Part shown: positions 16,689-24,142 of the stretch, one piece after another | Layout of the letters: the number at the start of each line of letters is the position of its first letter | Numbering within the stretch: position 1 is the stretch's first letter | Source of the DNA: a bacterium | Lineage (GTDB): Bacteria; Vulcanimicrobiota; JABDET01 | Assembly: GCA_021800275.1 (NCBI GenBank) | Contig: JAJYZB010000011.1 | Coordinates: 1 to 64,000 of the forward strand | DNA length: 64,000 bases | Direction of reading: 5' to 3' | The notes under the pieces: model-generated | Seen by the model: the letters and a program-made list of their open reading frames with translations, nothing else | Told to the model about the DNA's origin: nothing | The model's database searches: none | Translations under genes and position numbers: made by a program

Positions 16689-17513
16689 TCAGCGGTACTC
16701 ATACTCATTCAAATCTCGATGAATGGTATGGATATCCCCAGAAATAAGGTCTTTAAAAATTTCTTTGGCGCAGCTCACACTTAAGCCATCACTTTTACCA
16801 TTGGTTTCATGGCAGGGTCGAAAATCGGGGTAGCGTAAAAGAAGTTTTCGCGCCACAGGCTGTGTCCAGGGAAGAATCCCATTTTGAGACAGGTCCTCAA
16901 CAGAACGCAGCTCAACTTGAGAATGCAGGTTTTCTATGGCGACCTGCAGATCGGCCTGCAGAACTCTTGTTTGAGGGTTTTTCCACAGGAGGTTGACTGC
17001 CTGTTCTACAACTCCGCTGGTTTGTTTCATGTTTTTCTCGATGCGGGAGTAAGAGTCTCCTTCTTTTAGCTCGGATTCCACATTTTGAATGGCATTGACA
17101 GCCGCTTGAACCGTTAGTCTGACATTATCAGGGGGACCAGAATGATCGGGTTTTTCTTCAAGAACAGGACTGCTGGTATTGAAAGAGGAGGAATGGCGCG
17201 TTTTCTGATATAAACCAGACAGGGTTTGAGAACTTTTTTCTGAAACAGATTCTGAAACAGGAGTGCTGATAGAAACTTGTTTTGAGCCTAAATTAATTAA
17301 TACATTCCAACCAGGGAGGCGGGCTAAGTCTTCTAAAGACACAAAGAGTCTGACAGAATGACCTTCTCCTGTTTTTAAAACGTGAACAGGCAGATTGGTC
17401 TGGTTCCCATTGATGAGAATTTGCCAGGAATTAACTTTCCTGGCGTATCCAACGGCAAAACCAACCATGAAAATAAGAGAGATTAAAAAAACTTTTTTTC
17501 CGAATTTCATCAT
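16689..17513 (-). CDS. Exported protein with copper-amine-oxidase-N-like domain
   Basis: A 274-residue protein with a signal peptide or N-terminal anchor (FGKKVFLISLIFMVGFAVGYA). Residues 28-85 (WQILINGNQTNLPVHVLK ... FVSLEDLARLPGWNVLI ... KQVSIST) look like the small beta domain called copper amine oxidase N-terminal or stalk domain, often a cell-envelope binding module. The rest is a low-complexity linker and a helical domain (residues 125-215) with no match I know. Two cysteines (RPCHE, VSCAK) may form a disulphide. AAGGTTGA precedes the ATG. It neighbours another exported protein at 17590-18039; a role in the envelope is likely but unproven. Confidence 0.7.
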   Translation of the reverse strand: MMKFGKKVFLISLIFMVGFAVGYARKVNSWQILINGNQTNLPVHVLKTGEGHSVRLFVSLEDLARLPGWNVLINLGSKQVSISTPVSESVSEKSSQTLSGLYQKTRHSSSFNTSSPVLEEKPDHSGPPDNVRLTVQAAVNAIQNVESELKEGDSYSRIEKNMKQTSGVVEQAVNLLWKNPQTRVLQADLQVAIENLHSQVELRSVEDLSQNGILPWTQPVARKLLLRYPDFRPCHETNGKSDGLSVSCAKEIFKDLISGDIHTIHRDLNEYEYR

Positions 17514-17589
17514 TCAACCTTAAAAGTATTGGTTAGTTTTTGTAAATTTTCCTGCTCCAGATTTTTCTGGCAGGTTTTTTGTAATAACT

Positions 17590-18039
17590 TTAACGGTTTT
17601 CTTTCTGAATTTGGCGCCATTTTTTTAATTGTCCAGGAGTTAAAACACCTTCGATTTTTCGAGCGGTTTCTATGTCCGCAAGTTTCATGTCAATCTGCAG
17701 CGAAGCCTCTTTTTTTAGTTTGATTTTGATACTCGAAATGGGCGCTTGTTTTTTTATTAAACTCTGCAGGCTTATGGCTGCTAACTGAAATTTTGCTCTA
17801 TCTTCGATCAATCTTTTTTGAAAGTGTTCAAGGTCTTTTTTCATTTCAGTCATCTGGGTATTGGTTAGATTTAATTGAGACTGAAAATCGAAAATTGTTT
17901 TTGGTTGAACCTGCTTGTTTGCCGAAGTTTTAGAAGATGAGGCTGCATCAGCTTGATGAGGAGAAAAGGCAGCGGCTAAGGGAAGCAGCAGAATTAAAGC
18001 CCAGAAACCAAGATTGAATTTTTGAATTATTTTTTTCAT
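17590..18039 (-). CDS. Periplasmic Spy/CpxP-like protein (LTxxQ motifs)
   Basis: A 149-residue protein with a signal peptide (LGFWALILLLPLAAAFS, cleavage near ADAAS) followed by an all-helical domain. It has two LTxxQ motifs: LTNTQ near residue 58 and LTPGQ near residue 135, with charged amphipathic helices between. This is the layout of Spy/CpxP/ZraP proteins, periplasmic chaperones or stress sensors that respond to envelope damage or metals. GAGAGGAA lies six bases before the ATG. It probably has its own transcription unit; the gap of 75 bases to the next gene leaves open a shared transcript. The family call is moderate because the motifs are short. Confidence 0.72.
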   Translation of the reverse strand: MKKIIQKFNLGFWALILLLPLAAAFSPHQADAASSSKTSANKQVQPKTIFDFQSQLNLTNTQMTEMKKDLEHFQKRLIEDRAKFQLAAISLQSLIKKQAPISSIKIKLKKEASLQIDMKLADIETARKIEGVLTPGQLKKWRQIQKENR

Positions 18040-18293
18040 TTTACATTCCTCTCTTTATTTTAGATTTAGATCCTGATTAAAAATCATGAATCCTGACTTT
18101 GTCATTTTTCAGATGGACTACGCGACCCCAGAACAATGAGCAACTCTATCCTCAATGATTATTTAATTTTCCGCATTGTTTAATTTTCCGTTCCCCATCA
18201 AAATTCCTTTTCAGCTTACAAAATATTAACGAATCGGAAATGATATGGCAAAACAGGGGATGTATAATAAAAGGTGGAAAAGGGGTGATAGAC

Positions 18294-18974
18294 ATGTTAC
18301 TAGGAATAGATGGCGGATCGATCAAACCAGCCGTTTCTCATCATTCACCAAGTGTTCATTTATCCCGACCCCATCCTGCAGCCTCTCATCCTGCAGCCAG
18401 CGGTTCCAGCGGAAGTTACTCAGTACATTCAGGGGATACTTTATCCGGGATTGCGAGCAGCCAAGGCCTCTCTCTTGCATCTCTTGAAAAAGACAATCCG
18501 CAGATTAAGAATCCGAGTTTGATTTTTCCAGGAGAATCTATTCATCTTCCTGGTGACACAGTTTCTCTTTCTCCTAGTGCTGCAGGGCACAGCCAAACTA
18601 ATCCAAGTGGATCTTCGGGTGATTCTTATACCGTACATTCAGGGGATACTTTATCCGGGATTGCGAGCAGCCAAGGCCTCTCTCTTGCATCTCTTGAAAA
18701 AGACAATCCGCAGATTAAGAATCCAAATTTCATCCTTCCCGGAGAACAGATACATTTGTTGGGAGGCTCAAGCTCCGGGCAGCAGCAGCCCCAGAGTGGA
18801 GGTAATCATATTATTCGACCAACCGTGAATCGTCCTGTGAATCCTGGCTTGGGTCCGGTTGGCGGTCCTGCCAGAGGGCAGTTTATTCCTTCAGCTTCAT
18901 CCAACAGCCAGCCTGTTTACAATTTAATTGGATATTTTGTGGCAAGACCCACATCAGATGCGCAGTTCGTTTAA
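18294..18974 (+). CDS. Protein with two LysM domains
   Basis: A 226-residue protein. A Ser/His/Pro/Ala-rich N-terminus without a signal peptide is followed by two LysM modules (YSVHSGDTLSGIASSQGLSL... and YTVHSGDTLSGIASSQGLSL..., each ending in the PGExIHL strand). A Gly/Pro/Gln-rich tail completes it. LysM modules bind peptidoglycan or chitin-like glycans, so the protein probably works at the cell wall or outside the cell, although no classical export signal is visible. The ATG at 18294 has AAGGGGTGAT upstream; a TATAAT box at 18263-18268 is a likely -10. The two LysM-coding segments share a 92-base identical stretch. Confidence 0.85.
   Translation: MLLGIDGGSIKPAVSHHSPSVHLSRPHPAASHPAASGSSGSYSVHSGDTLSGIASSQGLSLASLEKDNPQIKNPSLIFPGESIHLPGDTVSLSPSAAGHSQTNPSGSSGDSYTVHSGDTLSGIASSQGLSLASLEKDNPQIKNPNFILPGEQIHLLGGSSSGQQQPQSGGNHIIRPTVNRPVNPGLGPVGGPARGQFIPSASSNSQPVYNLIGYFVARPTSDAQFV
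18423..18724 (+). repeat. 92-bp perfect direct repeat inside the LysM gene
   Basis: Bases 18423-18514 and 18633-18724 are identical over 92 positions, silent sites included, and the offset is 210 bp (70 codons). Flanking bases differ. The identity means a recent duplication or continuing gene conversion between the two LysM modules. Confidence 0.95.
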
Positions 18975-19045
18975 AATTTTCTCTGCCTTTGCGGCGAGAA
19001 ATTTCAAGGTTTTTTGATTTGCATCTCTAATTTTTCGTTTAATGC

Positions 19046-20971
19046 ATGACTAAGTTCACGGTTTTACGATACATCTATCTAATCGCATATTCTGTATTAG
19101 GCTATTTTCTGCTTTTCACGCATTTCCGCGCTTTTTCTTTAAAGGACTGGCAGGAAATGCTTATTCTGGCTTTTTTAATTTCTTTTTCGTTTTATCAGAC
19201 TCTCCCTATTCCTCGATACAGAACAACGGTTTCTATTTCTATCCCTTTTTATGTATTGGGGATTTTAATTTTAAAAATTCAATTTATCTATCTTTTTTTT
19301 GTTTTGGTTAGTTTGTGGCAGTTTTCTATAAAAGCAGAAAGCAAAACTATTTTTACTTATCTTGTTTATGTCTGGAATCCAGTGCGCATGATTCCTGTTT
19401 TTGTTCTGGGGTATGATTGTTATCAGAAATTAGGAGGAGGCAGCTTTACACGGTTTTCTGAAGTTTCATGGGGTGCATTACTGGCGTTAATTTTAGTGAT
19501 TGCGGTACTGGATTGGGTAACTATTAATGCTTATGAAGCTTTGTCACAGGGGAAGCCTCCTTGGAGCGTGACACTTCCCCTGCTCCAAATGATTGATGCG
19601 CTTTTTTCACCTTTGATTTTGCCGCTCTATATGGTTTATGAATCAAATGGGATGTTTCCTTTTCTTGTTTTTTGTTTTCCATATTTAGTGGGAATCTGGC
19701 TGACCACCCAATTTTTTGTGCAGAATTTTAAAAAACAGGAATATCTTGAACAACTGAATATAGCGAATGATTTAATTGGCTCCAGTTTGAATCTGGAGGA
19801 GATGATTCAACGTATTTCAGAAAGGGTAAAGGCGATTTTTGATGGGGATGGAGTAGAAGTTTATCTTCTGGAGGGAGAAACTCTTCAGTTAAAGTATCAA
19901 ACAGGAAAATCTCCCTGGATCAATAAAAAAGCCTCTTCTGATTTTTTAAAACAGCTTCTCCAATTCAATCAGAATAAGCCCTTTTTAAATTCAGAAGAAA
20001 AATATGTTTCTGCTTTTTCTCCTTATTTCCAGGAAGGAATTCACTCGATTTTAGCCATCCCTTTGATGTCAGAGAAACAGGCATCAGGGTATATTTTGTG
20101 TTTAAAAACAGTCCCTAAATTTTTTTTTCAGGATCATTTGGATACCGCAGGTATTATTACGGGACAAATTACCAGCGCTTTGTTTGGAGCAAAACTCCAC
20201 GAAGATCTGAAAATAACCCTTGATGAATTGAAAACAACCAAAGATCAGCTTGTTCAGACAGAGAAAATGGCGGGAATTGGAAAACTCGCCGCAGGAGTGG
20301 CTCATGAGATCAACAATCCTCTGGGAGCTATTGTTTTAAATGCTGAAAGAGCCATTAAAAATCAACTGGATCAGGATTCTGTTGAAACTATTCTGGATGC
20401 GGCGCGGACTTGTAAAAGAATTGTAGAAGGGCTTCTACGTTTTTCGAGGCAGGCAAAAGGTCAAAAAGTTGTTTTTTCAATGAAAGAAGTGATCGAGAAT
20501 AATCTTGAATTTTGGCGAAATCAGTTTAAACTTGAAAATGTTCAAATTGAAATTGAACTTTTGGGAGATCTGGAAGTTTCCGGCAAGCCTGAAGAGATGG
20601 CTCAAATTCTTTTAAACCTTTTGATCAATGCAAAAGAGGCAATTCTGGATGCCAAAAGAGAAAAAGGGATGATTCAAATAAAGGGATATGAAAATGATGG
20701 GGAAGCTTTTTTAGAGATTGAGGATAATGGCTGCGGGATTTCGGAAAATAATCTGCGAAAGATTTTTGATCCTTTTTTTACAACCCGTGAAATTGGAAAA
20801 GGAACAGGTCTTGGGCTTTCTATCACATATGGGATTGTTACTGCCATGGATGGAAAAATTGAAGTGAAGAGTCAGGTGGGTTCTGGCACGACATTTATTC
20901 TTTCTTTTCCTCTGAAAAAGGCTTCCAGCCTAAATAACAGCTTGATCACGAAGGCTCTGCAGAGTTTTTAA
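19046..20971 (+). CDS. Membrane sensor histidine kinase with GAF domain
   Basis: A 641-residue kinase. About six membrane helices occupy residues 5-230, followed by a GAF-like sensor (residues 245-385), a short coiled coil (LKTTKDQLVQTEKMAGIGKL) and the kinase core. The phospho-acceptor His is in AGVAHEINNPLGAIV, and the ATPase motifs are LLNLLINAKEAI (N box), EDNGCGISENN (G1), FDPFFTTREIGKGTGLGL (F and G2). This is the PrrB/NtrB-like HisKA class. No response regulator gene is adjacent; the REC-BTAD regulator at 24126 is a possible partner 3 kb downstream, but this is only a guess. The ATG at 19046 has no clear ribosome binding site. Confidence 0.92.
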   Translation: MTKFTVLRYIYLIAYSVLGYFLLFTHFRAFSLKDWQEMLILAFLISFSFYQTLPIPRYRTTVSISIPFYVLGILILKIQFIYLFFVLVSLWQFSIKAESKTIFTYLVYVWNPVRMIPVFVLGYDCYQKLGGGSFTRFSEVSWGALLALILVIAVLDWVTINAYEALSQGKPPWSVTLPLLQMIDALFSPLILPLYMVYESNGMFPFLVFCFPYLVGIWLTTQFFVQNFKKQEYLEQLNIANDLIGSSLNLEEMIQRISERVKAIFDGDGVEVYLLEGETLQLKYQTGKSPWINKKASSDFLKQLLQFNQNKPFLNSEEKYVSAFSPYFQEGIHSILAIPLMSEKQASGYILCLKTVPKFFFQDHLDTAGIITGQITSALFGAKLHEDLKITLDELKTTKDQLVQTEKMAGIGKLAAGVAHEINNPLGAIVLNAERAIKNQLDQDSVETILDAARTCKRIVEGLLRFSRQAKGQKVVFSMKEVIENNLEFWRNQFKLENVQIEIELLGDLEVSGKPEEMAQILLNLLINAKEAILDAKREKGMIQIKGYENDGEAFLEIEDNGCGISENNLRKIFDPFFTTREIGKGTGLGLSITYGIVTAMDGKIEVKSQVGSGTTFILSFPLKKASSLNNSLITKALQSF

Positions 20972-21064
20972 CAAAAATTTGCAAGTATTTTACGAATTAT
21001 TAAAGAATTCTCTTTTCCCGTGATTATGACATGACTCTAAATTGAGCCTTTTTTGAGTTTGTGT

Positions 21065-21073
21065 TGGTATAAT
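21065..21073 (+). promoter_or_regulatory. Extended -10 promoter of candidate small RNA
   Basis: TGG-TATAAT is a full extended -10 element. A TTGAGC at 21042-21047 is a poor -35 (20-base spacing), but extended -10 promoters do not need one. The start of transcription would be near 21080. Confidence 0.6.
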
Positions 21074-21079
21074 GAAAAC

Positions 21080-21129
21080 ATAACACTCCTCCTCTAAAAG
21101 CAGCCTGAATGAACAGGCTGTTTTTTTTT
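21080..21129 (+). ncRNA. Candidate 50-nt small RNA with anti-Shine-Dalgarno motif
   Basis: Between the extended -10 at 21065-21073 and an intrinsic terminator there is only room for about 50 nt. The unpaired 5' part carries ACTCCTCCTCT (21085-21095), complementary to AGGAGG ribosome binding sites. The terminator hairpin is CAGCCTG (21101-21107) / CAGGCTG (21114-21120), extended by A-T pairs and followed by nine T residues. There is no start codon within it. A similar CCCTCCTCC-plus-terminator element follows the next gene (22176-22223). A small regulatory RNA that pairs with ribosome binding sites is the simplest reading; expression is unproven. Confidence 0.5.
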
Positions 21130-21199
21130 GACTTCGGGTTAATTGTTATGCTAATAAAAATTTGAGAGTTCTTTTTGCGCCACCTCTCAGCAAACTAGC

Positions 21200-21291
21200 C
21201 AGCACTTTTTAGCTTGTAAGAAATAGTCACACTGGAGCTTTCGTGAATAGGAGCACTGGACACACAGCACTTTTTAGGTTGAAAGAAATAG
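21200..21291. repeat. Two imperfect 27-bp direct repeats
   Basis: Copies CAGCACTTTTTAGCTTGTAAG (start 21200) and CAGCACTTTTTAGGTTGAAAG (start 21265), each followed by AAATAG, differ at two of 27 positions and are 65 bp apart. They lie in non-coding DNA upstream of the gene at 21632. Confidence 0.85.
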
Positions 21292-21365
21292 CTGCAGCAG
21301 GGGTGCGCTGTCGCGACCCAGCAGAACTTTCTTAAATCATTCAGCTTGGATCCATTTCAGTCTAC

Positions 21366-21453
21366 GTTCGGCTTGCTGATAATTGGCTTATACGCCATTA
21401 ATAAAAAGATAGTCTCATAGTTCGTCTTTAATGTTCGGCTTGCTGATAATTGG
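21366..21453. repeat. Two exact 21-bp direct repeats
   Basis: GTTCGGCTTGCTGATAATTG plus G occurs at 21366-21386 and 21433-21453, 67 bp apart. Spacing is close to that of the neighbouring 27-bp pair, suggesting a duplicated module or tandem protein-binding sites. Confidence 0.85.
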
Positions 21454-21631
21454 ATCATAAGTGTGCCAGATCTCTGTTTTGAAAGAGTCTTACTGAATGA
21501 TAACAAACTGTTTACGAGTTCTTAATGTTTGTCTATTTTTCTGAGTATAAAATGACTGGGAAATGACTTTGTTTTGATTGACGCGATCTATACTGGAGAC
21601 AAGATAAAAAAAATTAAGGAGGCGAAATAAA

Positions 21632-22147
21632 ATGTCAACAGCAGCAGTTAGTCATGCAGCACATGTAACTTCAGTGGCTCATAAACCGCCGGTTGCGAGC
21701 AAGCCGCCTGTCACTACAACAAGCAATGTGAATCCTACAAACACAAATCCAGCGAACACAAATTCTAACAACATTCAGCCCAATCTTCAGCCGCAGGATT
21801 TGTATGTCCCAAGTCAGCCGCAGGGCGCTTCAGGTTCTGGCGGAGGCGCTCCAGCAGGTTCTGGCGGAGGCGCTCCAGCAGGTTCTGGCGGAGGTTCTCC
21901 AGCAGGTTCTGGCGGAGGCGCTCCAGCGAGTTCTGGCGGAGGTTCTCCAGCAGGTTCCAATGGAAGCAGCGGGAGTGGAAGCAGTCAGTCTTTAATGCAG
22001 ATTCTTATGATGCTCTTGGCGCTTCTTACCCAGGGTGGATTGGGAAATAAGGGAGCTAACAGCGCTGCTCTGGGCGGTAATCCTGGACAAGGGCAGATGC
22101 AGGGTCAGAGTCAAAGCCCTCTGGGCATTAATGGAGTAGTCGCCTAA
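21632..22147 (+). CDS. Low-complexity protein with GSGGGAPA repeats
   Basis: A 171-residue protein without a signal peptide. The N-terminus is Ala/Val/His/Thr-rich (MSTAAVSHAAHVTSVAH), followed by Asn/Thr/Pro-rich sequence. Five tandem 8-residue units GSGGG(A/S)PA come next (residues 68-107), then SLMQILMMLLALLTQGG (a short hydrophobic helix), and a Gly/Gln-rich tail. The AAGGAGG ribosome binding site seven or more bases before the ATG is among the strongest here, suggesting high expression. It ends in a strong terminator with CCCTCCTCC just before it. No family recognised; the hydrophobic patch between flexible Gly-rich parts may be a membrane or assembly element. Confidence 0.75.
   Translation: MSTAAVSHAAHVTSVAHKPPVASKPPVTTTSNVNPTNTNPANTNSNNIQPNLQPQDLYVPSQPQGASGSGGGAPAGSGGGAPAGSGGGSPAGSGGGAPASSGGGSPAGSNGSSGSGSSQSLMQILMMLLALLTQGGLGNKGANSAALGGNPGQGQMQGQSQSPLGINGVVA
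21833..21952 (+). repeat. Five tandem 24-bp repeats coding GSGGGxPA
   Basis: The unit GGTTCTGGCGGAGGCGCTCC plus AGCA is repeated five times in phase with the reading frame, with a few GGCGCT to GGTTCT changes. Such arrays change copy number easily by slippage. Confidence 0.95.
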
Positions 22148-22175
22148 AATTGAACAAGAATAATTTATAAACACA

Positions 22176-22223
22176 CCCTCCTCCAATAAAGCAGGATCAC
22201 GAAGATCCTGCTTTATTTTTTTT
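22176..22223 (+). terminator. Strong intrinsic terminator preceded by CCCTCCTCC
   Basis: AATAAAGCAGGATC (22185-22198) pairs perfectly with GATCCTGCTTTATT (22204-22217) around the loop ACGAA, followed by a run of T residues (22216-22223). Just upstream CCCTCCTCC at 22176-22184 is complementary to AGGAGG. The layout (ATAA-CAC, C/T-rich block, terminator) closely resembles the candidate small RNA at 21080-21129, so a 3'-UTR-derived small RNA is possible. Confidence 0.85.
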
Positions 22224-22395
22224 CTAAGACATGCCTATATTTTATCAGGCTGCAGCGGGAATTTAGCGGCAGAACTCAGGGAGCCCATTATTTGTGCTGA
22301 TCTAATTTTTTACGTAAAGTTAATGAATTTTCAAATATTAAAGCCTAGTATTGACTGCGGTGTGAGTTTTAAAAGATAATTTTTTGAGAAAGTGT

Positions 22396-22404
22396 TGTTA
22401 TAAT
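22396..22404 (+). promoter_or_regulatory. Extended -10 promoter for the PAS-GGDEF gene
   Basis: TGT-TATAAT is an extended -10 element, placing transcription start near 22411, about 28 bases before the ATG at 22439. No clear -35 box. Confidence 0.5.
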
Positions 22405-22438
22405 TGAATCAAGAAAGAAATCAATGGGGGTGACAAAA

Positions 22439-23377
22439 ATGGTTCACTTAAATCAAGCAGCCAACAGCAGATTAGAGGAATCATTTTTGCACGCCAATTC
22501 ATTTTTTAAACTCCTGGTTGAAAACTCACAAGATATTCTTCTGGTTTTAAATGAATATGGAGTGATTGAGTATGTCAACCCAACCATTGAAAGAATTTTA
22601 GGCTATCGTCCTTTGGAACTGGAAGAAGAGAAAATTGAGATGATCATTCATCCTGATTATTTGCAAACCTTGAGAGTTCTTACAACCGTTCGCGTTTTTT
22701 CTACTTTTTCTGAACCTGTTGAAATCATTTTTCACCATAAAGATGGATCAGCTCGATATTTAGAAGCGATTGTCAGCAGCCTTTCCATTTCTATCGGCGC
22801 CGGGAAAACATTGATTACTCTCAGGGATGTGACTCGGAGAAAAGAGGCTGAAATAAAGTTGTTCAAAAAAGCCTATACAGATCCCTTAACAGGACTGCCT
22901 AACCGCACTTTATTTTCTGAAAAGTTGCAGCAGTCTTTTGAAGATGCTAGAAAGAATAAACAGGAGCGTTTCGCAGTTTTGTTCCTGGATTTGAATGGAT
23001 TTAAGCAGATCAATGATACTTTTGGTCATCTGGTAGGAGATGAGATTTTAATCGAGGTGGCAAAAAGACTGGAAAGAATTACAGGGGAAAAAGAGAGCAT
23101 GACACGGTTTGGCGGAGATGAATTTGTTATCCTTTTAAATCATCTTGAAAGCGAAGATCAGGCGCAGCAGGTAGTTTCTCAGATTCAAGAAGAACTTTCA
23201 CTTCCTTTCGATATCCATGGAATAACGGTATCAATAGGAGTTAGCATTGGGGTTTCTTTCAGCGCGGAAAATCGAAAAAATGCTGAAGAAATTTTAGAGG
23301 AAGCTGATAAAGAAATGTATGCCAATAAAGAGAAAAGCAGAAATTCTAGGCTCTGTTATGAAATTTTAACTCCTTAG
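22439..23377 (+). CDS. PAS domain diguanylate cyclase (GGDEF)
   Basis: A 312-residue cytoplasmic protein. A PAS sensor domain (about residues 20-135; LVENSQDILLVLNEYGVIEYVNP, then VTRRKEAE as linker) precedes a GGDEF domain (about 145-305) with DPLTGLPNR, FLDLNGFKQINDTFGH and the intact active site RFGGDEF (225-229). It should make cyclic di-GMP from two GTP. The RxxD inhibitory site normally just upstream of GGDEF is missing (GEKES in its place), so product feedback is probably absent. There is no EAL domain. The ATG at 22439 follows GGGGGTG; an ATG 15 bases upstream overlaps that site and is less likely. Cyclic di-GMP often controls pili and biofilm. Confidence 0.93.
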   Translation: MVHLNQAANSRLEESFLHANSFFKLLVENSQDILLVLNEYGVIEYVNPTIERILGYRPLELEEEKIEMIIHPDYLQTLRVLTTVRVFSTFSEPVEIIFHHKDGSARYLEAIVSSLSISIGAGKTLITLRDVTRRKEAEIKLFKKAYTDPLTGLPNRTLFSEKLQQSFEDARKNKQERFAVLFLDLNGFKQINDTFGHLVGDEILIEVAKRLERITGEKESMTRFGGDEFVILLNHLESEDQAQQVVSQIQEELSLPFDIHGITVSIGVSIGVSFSAENRKNAEEILEEADKEMYANKEKSRNSRLCYEILTP

Positions 23378-23428
23378 AAATAGTTTAGCAATATCCCTGC
23401 TGTATAATTAGCTCGAGGAGTGATTTTT

Positions 23429-24040
23429 ATGAGCGGGGTTTTTATCCAGGAGATCAATCAGAGATTTTCAAGTGTGTCCGAGTTTGAATCTGTCAGCTCG
23501 GCTCAACCCATTGTCCCACAAAGTTTTCCATCTCCTCAAGATGCATTGGGTTCTGGGAATTTACAAGACTCGTTTACTTTTGGGAGTGAAAAAATTTCAG
23601 GCCATTTTCGGAGTCAGCATTTTCACGGCAGAAAAGGTTTTTCGAATTATTCAAATTTTTTGCATCTGCTGGGCAGTTCTTTAGGCCAAGATCCATCGAC
23701 TTCTGGTTGGGTGAGACCACCAGGGGAAGATTCATCTGCTTCTGGGTGTGTAAAGTTTTTAGGCCAAGATCCATCGACTTCTGGTTGGGTGAGACCTCCA
23801 GGGGAAGGTTCATCTGATTCTGGGTGTGTAAAGTCTTTAGGACAAGATCCATCGACTTCTGGTTGGGTGAGGCCTCTAGGGGAAGGTTCATCTGATTCTG
23901 GGTGTGGAAAGTCTTCAGGACAAGATCCATCGACTTCTGGTTGGGTGAGACCACCAGGGGAAGATTCATCTGCTTCTGGGTGGAAGAGCGATATCAACAA
24001 ACCCATATTTGCTTGTGGATGGGCGAGATCTTCAGGTTGA
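23429..24040 (+). CDS. Protein with 13-residue tandem repeats (GxDxSxSGW type)
   Basis: A 203-residue protein with no signal peptide. The first 80 residues are Ser/Phe/Gln-rich with no known domain. Residues 84-187 are eight 13-residue units of the form xxG(Q/E)(D/G)(P/S)S(T/A/D)SG(W/C)(V/G)(R/K), alternating between a Trp type and a Cys type. A degenerate ninth (DINKPIFACGWAR) follows, then SSG. GAGGAG lies eight bases before the ATG and a TATAAT box at 23403-23408 is a possible -10. Trp and Cys at the same repeat position suggests a stacked, repeat-based structure or a cell-surface or metal-binding role. I recognise no family. The next gene starts 86 bases downstream. Confidence 0.7.
   Translation: MSGVFIQEINQRFSSVSEFESVSSAQPIVPQSFPSPQDALGSGNLQDSFTFGSEKISGHFRSQHFHGRKGFSNYSNFLHLLGSSLGQDPSTSGWVRPPGEDSSASGCVKFLGQDPSTSGWVRPPGEGSSDSGCVKSLGQDPSTSGWVRPLGEGSSDSGCGKSSGQDPSTSGWVRPPGEDSSASGWKSDINKPIFACGWARSSG
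23678..23989 (+). repeat. Eight tandem 39-bp repeats (four 78-bp pairs)
   Basis: The 39-bp unit (core CAAGATCCATCGACTTCTGG) alternates with a related unit (core GATTCATCTGCTTCTGGG), giving four 78-bp higher-order copies in frame. The CAAGATCCATCGACTTCTGG half is identical in all four copies, so the array grew recently. Confidence 0.95.
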
Positions 24041-24114
24041 GCAGACGCTCTTGTGAAATGGCAGCGGAGTAAGTCGTTCTAGTTTTCAGCAGGGTTGCTG
24101 CTGTTTCGTCAAGA

Positions 24115-24142
24115 AGAAGCACTTCATGGAAAAAGTGCTTCT
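24115..24142 (+). promoter_or_regulatory. Hairpin carrying the start codon in its loop
   Basis: AGAAGCACTT (24115-24124) and AAGTGCTTCT (24133-24142) are perfect reverse complements, a 10-bp stem with the 8-nt loop CATGGAAA that holds the ATG (24126-24128) of the REC-BTAD gene. There is no ribosome binding site upstream. The structure could control translation of the regulator. Confidence 0.55.

Larger units (their letters stand above)
20972..21631. other. 660-bp intergenic region: candidate small RNA and two pairs of direct repeats
   Basis: No coding frame with a ribosome binding site was found here. The region holds a promoter-terminator unit at 21065-21129 (see separate entries), two imperfect 27-bp copies at 21200-21226 and 21265-21291, and two exact 21-bp copies at 21366-21386 and 21433-21453. 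A TATACT box at 21589-21594 is the likely -10 for the gene starting at 21632. Confidence 0.8.

Noticed and set aside
22245-22290. Structured RNA or riboswitch upstream of the GGDEF gene
   Set aside because: GGCTGC...GCAG...AGCC could pair, but no known riboswitch consensus is visible, and the pairing is weak.
23678-23989. CRISPR array
   Set aside because: Repeats are contiguous, in frame and without unique spacers; this is a coding tandem repeat.
23574-24006. Two long open frames on the minus strand across the 39-bp repeats
   Set aside because: The repeat unit is a multiple of three, so any frame stays open; they have no ribosome binding site and no protein-like start. The plus-strand frame has a good GAGGAG site.
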